A stretch of 64,000 bases of DNA, from positions 314,307 through 378,306 of the forward strand of contig NMRA01000251.1 of assembly GCA_002633005.1 (NCBI GenBank). Reading direction: 5' to 3'. Shown in pieces: positions 42,201-48,660 of the stretch. The stretch comes from Phoronis australis (Eukaryota > Phoronida > Phoronidae). The first letter of the stretch is position 1. Each line of letters opens with the position of its first letter. Position numbers and translations under genes: made by a program. Under the pieces are notes generated by a model. The model saw only the letters and a program-made list of their open reading frames with translations, had not been told where the DNA came from and did not search any database.

Positions 42201-45200
42201 TATAAAATTTACTAAAATTACCCACCATCAAACATTTATGGCCCTATGAAACAACAACGACCTGTAAATTTTTATTTTTTTTGAAGTACGACCACCAGCC
42301 ATTTTGAATTTATATCAAACGCAACCACCCATAAATTTTTATTTCAGTTGACTTCNNNNNNNNNNNNNNNNNNNNNNNNNNNNNNNNNNNNNNNNNNNNN
42401 NNNNNNNNNNNNNNNNNNNNNNNNNNNNNNNNNNNNNNNNNNNNNNNNNNNNNNNNNNNNNNNNNNNNNNNNNNNNNNNNNNNNNNNNNNNNNNNNNNNN
42501 NNNNNNNNNNNNNNNNNNNNNNNNNNNNNNNNNNNNNNNNNNNNNNNNNNNNNNNNNNNNNNNNNNNNNNNNNNNNNNNNNNNNNNNNNNNNNNNNNNNN
42601 NNNNNNNNNNNNNNNNNNNNNNNNNNNNNNNNNNNNNNNNNNNNNNNNNNNNNNNNNNNNNNNNNNNNNNNNNNNNNNNNNNNNNNNNNNNNNNNNNNNN
42701 NNNNNNNNNNNNNNNNNNNNNNNNNNNNNNNNNNNNNNNNNNNNNNNNNNNNNNNNNNNNNNNNNNNNNNNNNNNNNNNNNNNNNNNNNNNNNNNNNNNN
42801 NNNNNNNNNNNNNNNNNNNNNNNNNNNGTCCTCTCGCAAGACAACTGACCTTATATTACCGACTTCTCTTATACATGCACAATTTCTGCACGGACTCCTC
42901 AAGCTGAGTGCAGTGATGGCTTCGGTAGGGCTTGGCGTACTCAACTTAATTTTTTTGCAGATAGACAAACAGGCTCAGGCTCGGAACAGGAGCTAGTTTA
43001 CCATTTCACTACTAACTTTCAAATGGTCAAAATAGAATCGTTTTATTCTTGGTCTTGCTACAACACCAATATCAGCTGGTACATCACTCTCGATTGCCCG
43101 GTTACGCAATGCTTGTTGACAGGGTTAGATTAGAGCTAGTGTCCTTGTATATAAGCTTCGCCCCAGTTGTCAATCACTGAGCTGGTGAGCACTCAAGCCA
43201 TATGACTTACTGAGGCTTGGTCAAAGATAGCTAAAAAAACAACTTTGGATTTTCAGAATGATTTTATTTTTCTTCAGTATACTGTGCATCAAGAATTAAA
43301 GATTAGGATGATATGAAAATGTAAAAAACAGTCAAAATTAATTTTTTTGTGTATCCACCTACCTTAAGGAAGGTGATCAAGGCTGAATTGTTATGCAAAA
43401 TGCAAATAATTGGATTCATGTTATGATGGTTTTAAATCTTTCTTGAAAATGATCATCTGCGTCCATTTTCAGTTTATCTGCTGTTATTGAAAATTGTTCC
43501 ATTGTGGTTCTGTGCCTATTGTTTACCAACTTTTTTAAACTGAGACAACGTGTACCCACAAAGGCACATCCTCATCCACAGACTGAAATGTCAAAAAAAC
43601 AAGTCAGAGATGGTTCAACAAACGTACTGCTCATGGCCCGCTCCCCAGACACGGTGCTAATTGCAGAAAACCAGAAGTGATCATTTTCCTTGTTGAAATA
43701 TATTGTTTCTTCTGGTAATTGAGAAATCAAAACGAGTCTAGACATCAAAATTGAAATACATACTTGGACCAACGTAATAGTCATGTTTGTTGTGAACCCT
43801 GGATGTACACACAATCTCATTCAACAGAATGCTAATCTCCATTTGCAGTTCGGCAGCACCAGCCCTATCAGTACGCTCAGCGAGTTTAGCACTGGGTCTG
43901 AGGACCCCTTCAAAAATAAGGACCCGTTCAGCACCTCACAGGACGGTAGTAGTGACCCATTCCAAGGCGATGATCCATTTAAGAGTGCCGCTGCTGATGA
44001 CCCGTTCAAAGGCAGTAAGTCTGGTTAGGGAGGTGTCATAGTGCAGTCATGTAGTGAAGCTGCAATCTAGTGTTGCATCAGACTTTTAACTTCAGAGGAA
44101 GGAAGGTTTTTTTTAAACAAATTTCTCATTTGAAGCAAGATTTCTCAAAAAAAGAATTGCCACATTAAACTTTTAGCTTATTTGAGTTCCATTGATGAAA
44201 ATGCTGTTATATTGCGGCAACAAATGTTTGACTTTAATATTGCCAAATAATTCTGGCAGGAAATTCACCCATTTTTGGCAGAGTCTGGCCGAATTCTGTA
44301 AAAGTCTGTCTAGTTCATTTTGGAAATTAACTCAATTGCAGGAATCCTCAATTTGTTTGCAATGAACAGAAGTTACGAAACAGTTGAATCTAATCTAATT
44401 GCAAAGAAACAACATAGCAGTTTCTCTTACATCCTTCGCATGCTCCATAGAGGGAGCTCTTCTCATTCAGCTTCAGTCGTGCTCAACTCCTGACTGACAC
44501 AAGTTTCACTGCAGAAAACACAGATGAAACTTTGAACACTGTTTTCAACTGTTCATTAACTAACACATGTGATGTGTTGACAAGTCTTTGGTAAATGTGC
44601 TGGAGTTGCAATCAGCCGGTTACGTTTTGATGGAGACCAAACCAAAATTGCTCTTTGCCGTAAGAGTCTGTTGTGGCTTTTTGCTAACTTATGTGCTACA
44701 AAACAAACATTTTTATTCATATTCCAGAGTGTTTTTGTTACTAATAGACATTTCTGAGAAACCCTGTACTGACTTATACTGTTAGGAACGTGGTCCTGAT
44801 ATGTGAAATATGAAATGTTCTTTCAGTAATTTTATGTAGTAGTTAAGTAATACGCTTTTTGCTGTTCTACAGCTGACCCATTCAAGTCTAATAGTTTTGG
44901 TACTGACCCATTTGGTGGCTCAGACCCATTCAAAGACGCCTTTGGTACCACCACATCTAGTCAGTCAAACGATGACCCGTTTAAGGGTAGCGACCCGTTT
45001 GTGCAAGCCTTTCACACAGGAGGCAGCACAGGTAGTGCTCCAGGTGAGTGAAAAATTTGAAAAACAACACTCTCAATAAACACTAAGTTTTGGATGTTAG
45101 TTTTCTTAATAGTTTGTAACAAACGCAGTTTGTTAAGTTGCCTTTGAGCAGTTCTTTTTTATTGGAGACTTACAGTTACAGTTTTTTAAATGAGTGCTCT

Positions 45201-48200
45201 TGTGTTGTGAAATTTTGACCAGAGTATGTGTATCGCTGTGTTGTTTGTCTGATTTGTTTTATAACCAGCCCTAAGGCTTGCCGTTCTGGAGCTGTTGCTA
45301 GAAATTAGTGGACATTTTCTCAAAATGTGTCCCGATTGAAACACTTTCATTTCTTTTTTCAGACGCTGGAATAGCGAGAACATGAATTAAAATTTTGGGA
45401 CTTTTATCTACGGCAAAACTTACTCAATTGGGGGCGATGGTGCCGTTTTCAAAAGCATTATGGGATGGCAATGGGTTCCTCGGCATCCTGTGACTGGGGG
45501 CGATGGTGCCGTTTTCAAAAGCATTGTGGGATGGCAATGGGTTCCTCGGCATCCTGTGACAGCACAGATAACTTTGTGTAAACAATGTTGGAAAGCAATA
45601 TTGTCACTTGAGTGCACCAAAATTGAAACCACATATTCAATGTGATATGCTTTTGGTCAGTGCAAGTATGACAGAAGCAACCATTGTACAGAGGTGTATG
45701 GTTGAAATTGAGCTCCAAAATGTATGGAATTAATGCATAGATTTCCTATTTTTGCACCATCCAATCACATACTAGGTTATCAGTCAGATTACATGTAAGT
45801 TATCTGTTATGTGAGCAGGTGTTAATGAGCTGACGTCAATCCCAGAATTTATTTGGAAAATGACAGCAGCACCATTGGTGATAGCTTGCGAATTAAGTTA
45901 GCCTTCTCTTGGGACTATTTGCCAAAACTAAGTCGTTTCTGTTTCTCTACTTTCAGTTAATCGTACAGGTCTTTGCCTTACAAAACATTCTGTGTTCATT
46001 TCAGCAGCAAGTAACGATCCTTTCGATCCATTTGGCGGAGGGTCTCTGTTTGACTCTAACCCATCTATAACTGTAAATAAGGTAGGTCGTATCTGGATAT
46101 CTTGAATTGTGGACAACACAGTAATTATATACTTGCTGCCTCTTGCTACATTTGTTGTCATAGCAACTTATTGTCATGGTGATGTCGGGACTTGTGAATC
46201 ATTTATGATTTAATCATTATTCATGGTCTTCTTTCAGTTTTAGAAAATTCAATGGTTCTGTGCCTAATATGGTACAAATTCTCCAGTTTGGGATAGTAAA
46301 AATTAAGTATTTTGCTCAAGGTTGGATCTGGTACCAAATTTTAAATACTAGCCGTCACAAATTCTAGAACTATGATAAATGACAAACGATCATTAATCTT
46401 GATGTTAAATACAGTAACTATGGTTACGCAATGAAAGTGTTTCATCCGTGGCTTTTTTTCAACAGTTTTACTAATTGCCAAGTCTATTTTCAGACTCCGT
46501 TGTTACGAGACACTGTGTCTGATATTCGAGAAACACGATGAATGACGAAATCATCCATGCCCCAGTCTTTTGAATTAAGAAAATTAAATTTCGTCTTGAA
46601 TTTTGGTGTCCCAAAGTCTGGAGATCATCCCAAACTGGAGAAGCTTTACCGTTGTCATTCGGGACTTTGTCTCACAAAAGGGAGTTGGTAGCAGAGTTAG
46701 TGGGCACTTGCATACACTATCTGGATAAGGGTTTATAATGCTGAATACTGGCTGAAGCTGCGTGTCACACGAGCTGAGGTGGATAAAGCACCGCTGGATT
46801 CAGAATCTGGGCAGTAAAGTCTTAGTGTTTCGCATTGAAAAAGAACTGCGTTGATTAAATGATTTTCACCATTATTTGTGTAGCAAATAATAAATTGTTG
46901 CTTTCTTACACTTGTTGCCTGTGTGGGCCTGGGGTGTAATAGTGAAAGCTTAATGTGTTTCAGCCTTTGACATCAGCAGATCCATTTGGAGGTGATCCAT
47001 TTGCCCCAACACGGGCTGCATCAGCGCCACCTGTGCGGCCCAACCAACAGTCGCCGACACCGGCATTACCTCCAAAACAGAAGAAGACCGTTCCGCCGCG
47101 ACCCGCTCCTCCTCGACCGCAGAAGAGTCCAGTGGTGGAACGGAAATCACCGTCCGCTCCCGACCAGTTTGCAGTCTTTGAATCAGATCCGTTCGGCTCC
47201 AGTGACCCCTTTTCATCAACAACGCCCTCCTCCAATGACCCGTTTGCCGTCGGTGGCAGTAGTGACCCCTTTGGTAGTGCTTTATCTGGTGTTGGTAGTG
47301 GCGGCAGTGGTGGTGGGTCGGATCCCTTTGCCAACTTTGCTGACTTTAGCCCCTCCAAGGTGAGTCCATAGACTTCACCACCCTGACCTTCTCTCTGTGT
47401 CAACCTACAGTCTACTCTTCTTTTTCCTTTCCTGGTTTTATATTTCTAGCTCATGTTTTGGTCAGTTGGAAATTTCAAATCCCCACCTTTATTTTGCTCG
47501 GCTCAGTCATCTTTGAATCCTTCAAATTTCTGTTCGTTTTGAAGCAAAATCTGTAATTCCAGGTCGGTACCAAAATTTGGTAATTTAAGTGCTGTGATTT
47601 GGAATTTTCAGGGCCAAAAACCACCAAATTCGAGACTGGATTGGTAAATTGTCCAATATTGCTGCATGTCACGAGTAAATTTTTCAATTAGAGTGATTGA
47701 TTCATTTTTAATTGAGCATTGAGTTAAGTTTGGAAGACTTTTGTCAAAAAATATTTCATTTTTATTCTTGTTTTTTGATGGAGTCTTACCAGTTTGTAGT
47801 TTAGAAAGAAGTCTGCTGTCCTCTTGTTATCCGTTCTCTGGCACTGGACCTTTGTTACAACATCGCTGTCTTTTGCTTCCTAGTCTAGACCTGGTGCTTG
47901 TTTATTTAGCGTAGAACCTTGTCTGTTTGGCATAAGACATGATCACACTACTGCTAGAGCGTGCTAGCAAAATGGCCACCACTTAAAGTGATTGGACAGC
48001 TATGGCGGAATGCTGAATTGTGTCAGAAAATGGTAGGAAAACACTCGAATCACTCACTAACGGCATGTTTTGTATGAGCCAAGATTTCTTGCCGCAAGTT
48101 CTAGGTGTCAGTTACAAGAGGGTGTTGTTAACATGTGGTTATTCTCGGCAGTTTGGTGTGAGTGAAGACGACCAACTGGAATGGGCCAAGAAAGAGGGTC

Positions 48201-48295
48201 GGAAGCTGGAGATTGAAAGACAGAAGAAGCTAGAGCAAGAAAAAGCTGACTTAGAAATGGCCATCGCTTTGAGCAAAGCCGAGTCACAAGCTTGA
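12196..48295 (+). CDS. EPS15: EPS15/EPS15L1-type endocytic adaptor, 19 recognised coding exons
   Basis: Endocytic scaffold that in this family binds NPF-motif proteins through EH domains, AP-2 through DPF motifs, and ubiquitinated cargo through UIMs at clathrin-coated pits. Exons joined by GT/AG borders in consistent phase: 12196-12240, 12504-12593, 14285-14428, 16508-16561, 17619-17702, 18210-18311, 19386-19577, 20019-20182, 22312-22468, 37276-37355, 37957-38128, 39303-39365, 40886-41083, 41438-41587, 43849-44014, 44873-45043, 46005-46081, 46964-47359, 48152-48295. They total 2649 nt, 882 codons plus TGA. From the first visible codon: EH1 about 1-93, EH2 112-190, EH3 240-325, coiled coil 350-545, DPF/proline-rich tail 566-835, UIM near the end. 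Length is close to vertebrate EPS15 and EPS15L1 (about 860-900 aa). The initiating exon (about ten codons in vertebrates) is not found. Family is certain; which vertebrate paralogue is closer is not decided. Confidence 0.95.
12504..12593 (+). CDS. EPS15: EPS15 EH1 exon b
   Basis: 30 codons, phase 0 to 0, bordered by a ttacag acceptor and cag|gtatga donor. Encodes the first EF-hand-like half of EH1 ([20 protein letters not shown], then [10 protein letters not shown]). Confidence 0.93.
13009..13380. repeat. Three tandem copies of a ~128-bp unit
   Basis: Copies start at 13009, 13136 and 13266 with cactttgagcaaaa. Copies 1 and 2 are nearly identical, copy 3 slightly diverged. In the EPS15 EH1 intron. 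Confidence 0.85.
14285..14428 (+). CDS. EPS15: EPS15 EH1 exon c
   Basis: 48 codons, phase 0. Carries the diagnostic EH core [18 protein letters not shown] with the Trp of the NPF-binding pocket, then the [12 protein letters not shown] helix and a short linker ending VPKL. Acceptor cttcag, donor cta|gtgagt. Confidence 0.95.
14460..14519. repeat. Short inverted repeat just after EPS15 EH1 exon c
   Basis: cattttgagaaccagttt (14460-14477) pairs with aaactggttctcaaaatg (14502-14519): 18-bp perfect arms, 24-nt loop, 31 nt past the donor site. Confidence 0.6.
16508..16561 (+). CDS. EPS15: EPS15 EH1-EH2 linker exon
   Basis: 18 codons, phase 0 ([18 protein letters not shown]). Acceptor ctttcag, donor aca|gtaagt. 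The final PW(T/A) residues precede EH2 as in the vertebrate protein. Confidence 0.88.
16608..16933. mobile_element. Remnant element with C/G-run interior
   Basis: Begins gcggatctagg and ends ccctaaatccgtc, an imperfect inverted pair, with long G and C runs inside. The same lead (agtggcggatctagg) occurs at 4406-4420. Confidence 0.4.
17358..17440. mobile_element. Palindromic mini-element in EPS15 intron
   Basis: Exact 19-bp arms, 17363-17381 (ggtctgcacgccacctgtt) and 17412-17430, continuing imperfectly through cacatcat. Related sequence at 17858-17895, 25760-25797 and 27445-27482 shares ggtggcgtgcagacc. Confidence 0.6.
17619..17702 (+). CDS. EPS15: EPS15 EH2 exon a
   Basis: 28 codons, phase 0, acceptor ttttcacag, donor cct|gtaagt. 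Encodes [14 protein letters not shown] through LAGDKVKP, the first half of EH2; GDKVKP is identical to the vertebrate motif. Confidence 0.95.
18210..18311 (+). CDS. EPS15: EPS15 EH2 exon b
   Basis: 34 codons, phase 0. [20 protein letters not shown] carries the pocket Trp, followed by the canonical-looking calcium loop [15 protein letters not shown]. Acceptor gccatag, donor gtg|gtgaga. Confidence 0.96.
19386..19577 (+). CDS. EPS15: EPS15 EH2 end and alanine/valine-rich linker exon
   Basis: 64 codons, phase 0. Begins [20 protein letters not shown], nearly identical to vertebrate EPS15, then LVPPSKRKK and a low-complexity Ala/Val/Ser linker ending in SSSM. Acceptor attacag, donor atg|gtgagt. 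Confidence 0.93.
20019..20182 (+). CDS. EPS15: EPS15 EH3 exon a
   Basis: 54 codons plus 2 nt (phase 2 exit). Encodes [17 protein letters not shown], the calcium-type loop [13 protein letters not shown], and [11 protein letters not shown]; the Trp codon is split by the intron (TG|G). Acceptor gtttgtag, donor tg|gtgagc. Its 3' part is repeated at 20838-20891 after a single N. Confidence 0.95.
20129..21523. repeat. Haplotype duplication around N 20837
   Basis: 20838-21523 repeats 20129-20836 with small differences, including a ~22-bp deletion. The copy boundary is the N. Confidence 0.85.
20190..21700. repeat. ~85-bp minisatellite after EPS15 EH3 exon a
   Basis: Degenerate units built on gaactgagctgaggctgtgt ... 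ttattgaatcctgtaggctg ... ctcagtgag. Part of the apparent length comes from the haplotype duplication at 20837. Confidence 0.7.
20838..20891 (+). CDS. EPS15: EPS15 EH3 exon a, partial second haplotype copy
   Basis: Same 54 nt as the last third of the exon ending at 20182, including the tg|gtgagc donor. It starts directly after the single N at 20837 and has no acceptor of its own. I read it as an allelic copy joined by the assembler, not a real additional exon. Confidence 0.8.
22312..22468 (+). CDS. EPS15: EPS15 EH3 exon b
   Basis: 1 nt completing the Trp codon plus 52 codons. Encodes [20 protein letters not shown], then [12 protein letters not shown], matching vertebrate LTPEMIPPSDR. Acceptor cttctcttcag, donor cag|gtgggt, phase 0 exit. 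The next supported exon lies 14.8 kb downstream. Confidence 0.95.
23372..23434 (+). CDS. Candidate 63-bp cassette exon of EPS15
   Basis: A clean acceptor (ttgtgtttta g) and donor (ccag|gtaata) enclose 63 nt, a multiple of three. In the phase left by the preceding exon it reads [14 protein letters not shown] and so on without a stop. Another frame looks more protein-like ([14 protein letters not shown]) but does not fit the neighbouring exons. Skipping it also keeps the frame, so it is either an alternative exon or a chance splice pair. Confidence 0.27.
24775..24780 (-). terminator. Candidate poly(A) signal of the nested Ig gene
   Basis: AATAAA on the minus strand, 45 nt past the TAG, near enough for a very short 3' UTR. 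Motif match only. Confidence 0.5.
24825..24999 (-). CDS. Ig-protein terminal exon: end of Ig2, membrane helix, tail
   Basis: 1 nt completing Ser, 57 codons and [23 protein letters not shown] finishes Ig2; [17 protein letters not shown] is a single membrane span; KARKQKTAR is a basic cytosolic end. Acceptor cgttttttttcag. Confidence 0.87.
24825..36776 (-). CDS. FAM187-like two-Ig-domain type I membrane protein, nested antisense in EPS15
   Basis: Six minus-strand exons (36541-36776, 34431-34671, 31132-31330, 30289-30481, an Ig exon present as 28759-28914 and 25909-26064, and 24825-24999) join in phase to 1200 nt, 399 aa plus TAG. Residues 1-15 look like a signal peptide ([15 protein letters not shown]). 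Ig1 has Cys76, Trp93 (DIYWYREL) and Cys136 (ADAGEYSC). Ig2 has Cys288 (ATIQCPE), Trp300 (YIKWKN) and Cys343 (LRDEG-Y-SC). A membrane helix (about 370-390, [17 protein letters not shown]) precedes a short basic tail. Length and order fit the FAM187 family (FAM187A about 410 aa), whose function is poorly known; the family name is my inference. The Ig/membrane architecture is seen directly. The borders of the third exon are least certain. It lies wholly inside one EPS15 intron. Confidence 0.8.
25909..26064 (-). CDS. Ig-protein exon 5: Ig2 core (haplotype copy 1)
   Basis: Near-identical to 28759-28914, ending RLRDEGTY with donor cag|gtaatt. Because the flanks are also duplicated around the N at 26998, the two are alleles and only one belongs in a transcript model. 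Confidence 0.85.
26882..26997. repeat. Haplotype-specific ttaaccgccca repeat
   Basis: Four spaced copies of ttaac(c)gccca-like units. Present after copy 1 of the duplicated block; copy 2 continues with different sequence (29732 on). Confidence 0.5.
28759..28914 (-). CDS. Ig-protein exon 5: Ig2 core (haplotype copy 2)
   Basis: 156 nt: 1 nt, 51 codons, 2 nt. [20 protein letters not shown] carries the Ig Trp; [16 protein letters not shown] leads to the second Cys in the next exon. Acceptor cacctccag, donor cag|gtactt. Differs from the other copy by Ile for Thr in DEG(T/I)Y. Confidence 0.85.
30289..30481 (-). CDS. Ig-protein exon 4: start of Ig2
   Basis: 2 nt, 63 codons, 2 nt. [20 protein letters not shown], then [20 protein letters not shown] and CPE, the first Ig2 Cys. 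Donor ga|gtgagt. Acceptor (gagag) chosen by phase. Confidence 0.75.
31132..31330 (-). CDS. Ig-protein exon 3: inter-Ig segment
   Basis: 66 codons plus 1 nt, ending acag|gtacat. Contains [20 protein letters not shown] and [20 protein letters not shown]; three Cys suggest an extra disulfide between the Ig domains. The 5' border at 31330 is chosen because it fits the phase of exon 2; other AGs lie at 31317 and nearby. Confidence 0.68.
31732..32064 (+). mobile_element. LINE 3' coding end (RNase H-linked C-terminal region)
   Basis: Open frame ending TAA with [20 protein letters not shown] followed by [17 protein letters not shown], a C-x2-C-x8-H-x4-C knuckle. LTGH-x-LxRH then CxxC..EHxxxxC is the common C-terminus of non-LTR elements carrying an RNase H domain. 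The reverse transcriptase and RNase H parts are absent. It lies in the EPS15 intron, sense to EPS15 and antisense to the nested Ig gene. Confidence 0.7.
32110..33828. repeat. Haplotype duplication around N 32969
   Basis: 32970-33828 repeats 32110-32968 with scattered substitutions and constant offset 860. Non-coding as far as I can see; parallel short open frames in both copies are not protein-like. Confidence 0.88.
34431..34671 (-). CDS. Ig-protein exon 2: Ig1 core
   Basis: 1 nt plus 80 codons. [18 protein letters not shown] has the core Trp; [17 protein letters not shown] has the DxGxYxC motif. Acceptor cttctag; the likely donor is atg|gtatct, leaving phase 0. The 5' 84 nt recur at 35536-35619 after a single N. 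Confidence 0.85.
34850..35301. mobile_element. Left part of TIR element, haplotype copy 1 (carries the THAP insert)
   Basis: Starts at tttaaagtgccttaaacc and matches copy 2 (35800-36262) up to 35301. After that point this copy runs into the THAP-coding sequence, while copy 2 reaches its right end (ttttaagcactt) within about 14 bases. Confidence 0.5.
35408..35534 (+). pseudogene. THAP zinc-finger N-terminus, truncated by assembly join
   Basis: ATG then 41 codons: [38 protein letters not shown]. The C-x3-C near the start, FYxFP and RxxW are the THAP signature; the second C-x2-H half is lost at the N at 35535. It sits inside one haplotype's copy of a TIR element. THAP domains occur in P-element-type transposases and in host genes derived from them, so a transposase start is likely. 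Confidence 0.65.
35536..35619 (-). CDS. Ig-protein exon 2, partial second haplotype copy
   Basis: Repeats the acceptor-side part of the exon at 34431-34671 (offset 948). It is cut by the N at 35535, so its 3' half is missing. Allelic copy, not a separate exon. Confidence 0.75.
35800..36262. mobile_element. ~460-bp TIR mini-element, haplotype copy 2
   Basis: Left end aaagtgccttaaacc and right end ggtgattttaagcactt form imperfect terminal inverted repeats around AAGTGCTTAAAA. No coding sequence. A relative with the same ends lies at 49333-49873. Target-site duplication not clear. Confidence 0.5.
36541..36776 (-). CDS. Ig-protein exon 1: signal peptide and start of Ig1
   Basis: ATG at 36774-36776. 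78 codons plus 2 nt: hydrophobic start [15 protein letters not shown], an Ala-rich helix ([20 protein letters not shown]) and the first Ig strands [15 protein letters not shown]. Donor ctg|gtgagt on the minus strand. Confidence 0.82.
37276..37355 (+). CDS. EPS15: EPS15 coiled-coil entry exon
   Basis: 26 codons plus 2 nt. [20 protein letters not shown] then EIEEIKR; corresponds to the vertebrate segment where the coiled coil starts (KELD..EI..LQRE). Acceptor gattgcag, donor ag|gtgagc. It must be read in phase 0, because another frame hits a stop. Confidence 0.9.
37957..38128 (+). CDS. EPS15: EPS15 coiled-coil exon 2
   Basis: 1 nt plus 57 codons. Heptad-rich [19 protein letters not shown] through [11 protein letters not shown]; the vertebrate counterpart contains a similar LDELDEQK. 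Acceptor ttcttcag, donor aag|gtaaca. Confidence 0.95.
39303..39365 (+). CDS. EPS15: EPS15 coiled-coil exon 3
   Basis: 21 codons, phase 0: [21 protein letters not shown]. Acceptor gtcttctag, donor cag|gtatta. Confidence 0.93.
40886..41083 (+). CDS. EPS15: EPS15 coiled-coil exon 4
   Basis: 66 codons, phase 0. [20 protein letters not shown] leading to [20 protein letters not shown], close to EPS15L1 GRVQLETIIKSLKSTQDEI. Acceptor tttctacag, donor cag|gtgagg. Confidence 0.96.
41438..41587 (+). CDS. EPS15: EPS15 coiled-coil end exon
   Basis: 50 codons, phase 0. [20 protein letters not shown], then YQGLLNG (compare YDQVLDG in EPS15L1) and an acidic linker with SDLF. Acceptor aatttcag, donor acg|gtaggt. 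The next intron contains the 472-base gap. Confidence 0.93.
42356..42827. other. Assembly gap, 472 N
   Basis: Run of N inside the EPS15 intron 41588-43848. The exon phases on either side already agree. Confidence 0.99.
43849..44014 (+). CDS. EPS15: EPS15 DPF-repeat exon 1
   Basis: 55 codons plus 1 nt. Five DPF motifs ([29 protein letters not shown]) of the type that binds the AP-2 alpha-ear. Acceptor atttgcag, donor gca|gtaagt-like (ggca, gt at 44015). Phase 0 entry fits the exon before the gap, so the gap need not hide an exon. Confidence 0.95.
44873..45043 (+). CDS. EPS15: EPS15 DPF-repeat exon 2
   Basis: 2 nt, 56 codons, 1 nt. Five further DPF motifs ([30 protein letters not shown]). Acceptor gttctacag, donor cag|gtgagt. 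Confidence 0.95.
45430..45560. repeat. Two tandem copies of a 66-bp unit
   Basis: Units 45430-45495 and 45496-45560 begin gggggcgatggtgccg and differ at one position (attatggg/attgtggg). In an EPS15 intron. Confidence 0.85.
46005..46081 (+). CDS. EPS15: EPS15 DPF-repeat exon 3
   Basis: 2 nt plus 25 codons: [25 protein letters not shown]. Two DPF motifs. The acceptor is tttcagcag, a NAGNAG tandem; using the second AG would drop one residue without a frameshift. Donor aag|gtaggt. Confidence 0.92.
46279..46642. mobile_element. 364-bp element with perfect 16-bp terminal inverted repeats
   Basis: ttctccagtttgggat at 46279-46294 is the exact reverse complement of 46627-46642. Non-coding, in the EPS15 intron between DPF exons. 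A diverged relative lies near 39910-40260 (ttctccagactggga; shared tttggtac..ccttgagcaaaat block in opposite orientation). Confidence 0.65.
46964..47359 (+). CDS. EPS15: EPS15 proline-rich and DPF exon
   Basis: 132 codons, phase 0. Two DPF motifs, then [20 protein letters not shown], an SH3-ligand-like stretch equivalent to TPALPPKKPAPPRP of EPS15L1, then five more DPF motifs and NFADFSP (the family has GFADFS). Acceptor gtgtttcag, donor aag|gtgagt. Out-of-frame long readings across this exon reflect its biased composition. Confidence 0.97.
48152..48295 (+). CDS. EPS15: EPS15 terminal exon with ubiquitin-interacting motif
   Basis: 47 codons and [23 protein letters not shown] leads into [18 protein letters not shown], a UIM with the LxxAIxLS core and acidic lead. 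Vertebrate EPS15 ends the same way (DLELAIALSKSEISEA). A second UIM upstream is degenerate (QLEWAKKE). Acceptor tctcggcag. Confidence 0.97.
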   Translation, partial: FGVSEDDQLEWAKKEGRKLEIERQKKLEQEKADLEMAIALSKAESQA

Positions 48296-48660
48296 GCAAT
48301 GCCTAGTTGCAAACTTTTGTGGTATGCCGAGTAACTAGCTTGCATAGGACTGAGTCACAAGCTTGCGCAGGACTGAGTCCCTAGCTTGTACAGGGCTCAG
48401 TTACAAGTTTGAGCATGGTTGAGTCAAAGTGAAAAGCCTGTGGAAAGTTGGAGCTCAAGCTTGGGCAAGACAAAGTGATGAGCTTGAGAATGATCGAATC
48501 CTAAGCTTGTGTTAGGATGTCGGGGTGCACTTGTTTGAGCAATGCCTTGCCTCAAGCTTGAGCTGAAAAATGTCATGAGATTAAGCAAGGCAGTCACATG
48601 CTTGCCCAAAATTATCTTAAGCTTAACAGAGTATTGACATAAGCTTGAGTATACGAATAT
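48274..48660. repeat. Degenerate repeat across the EPS15 stop codon and 3' UTR
   Basis: Loose ~25-35-bp units around gagtcacaagcttgagca repeat about ten times. The first unit encodes the last residues (AESQA) and the stop codon. Confidence 0.65.

Noticed and set aside
42339-42968. Long open frames through the N run
   Set aside because: Frames made of unknown bases; no support.
46960-47403. Long minus-strand and +2-frame open readings over 46955-47403
   Set aside because: They overlap the EPS15 DPF/proline-rich exon, whose in-phase frame matches the family; the others are composition shadows.
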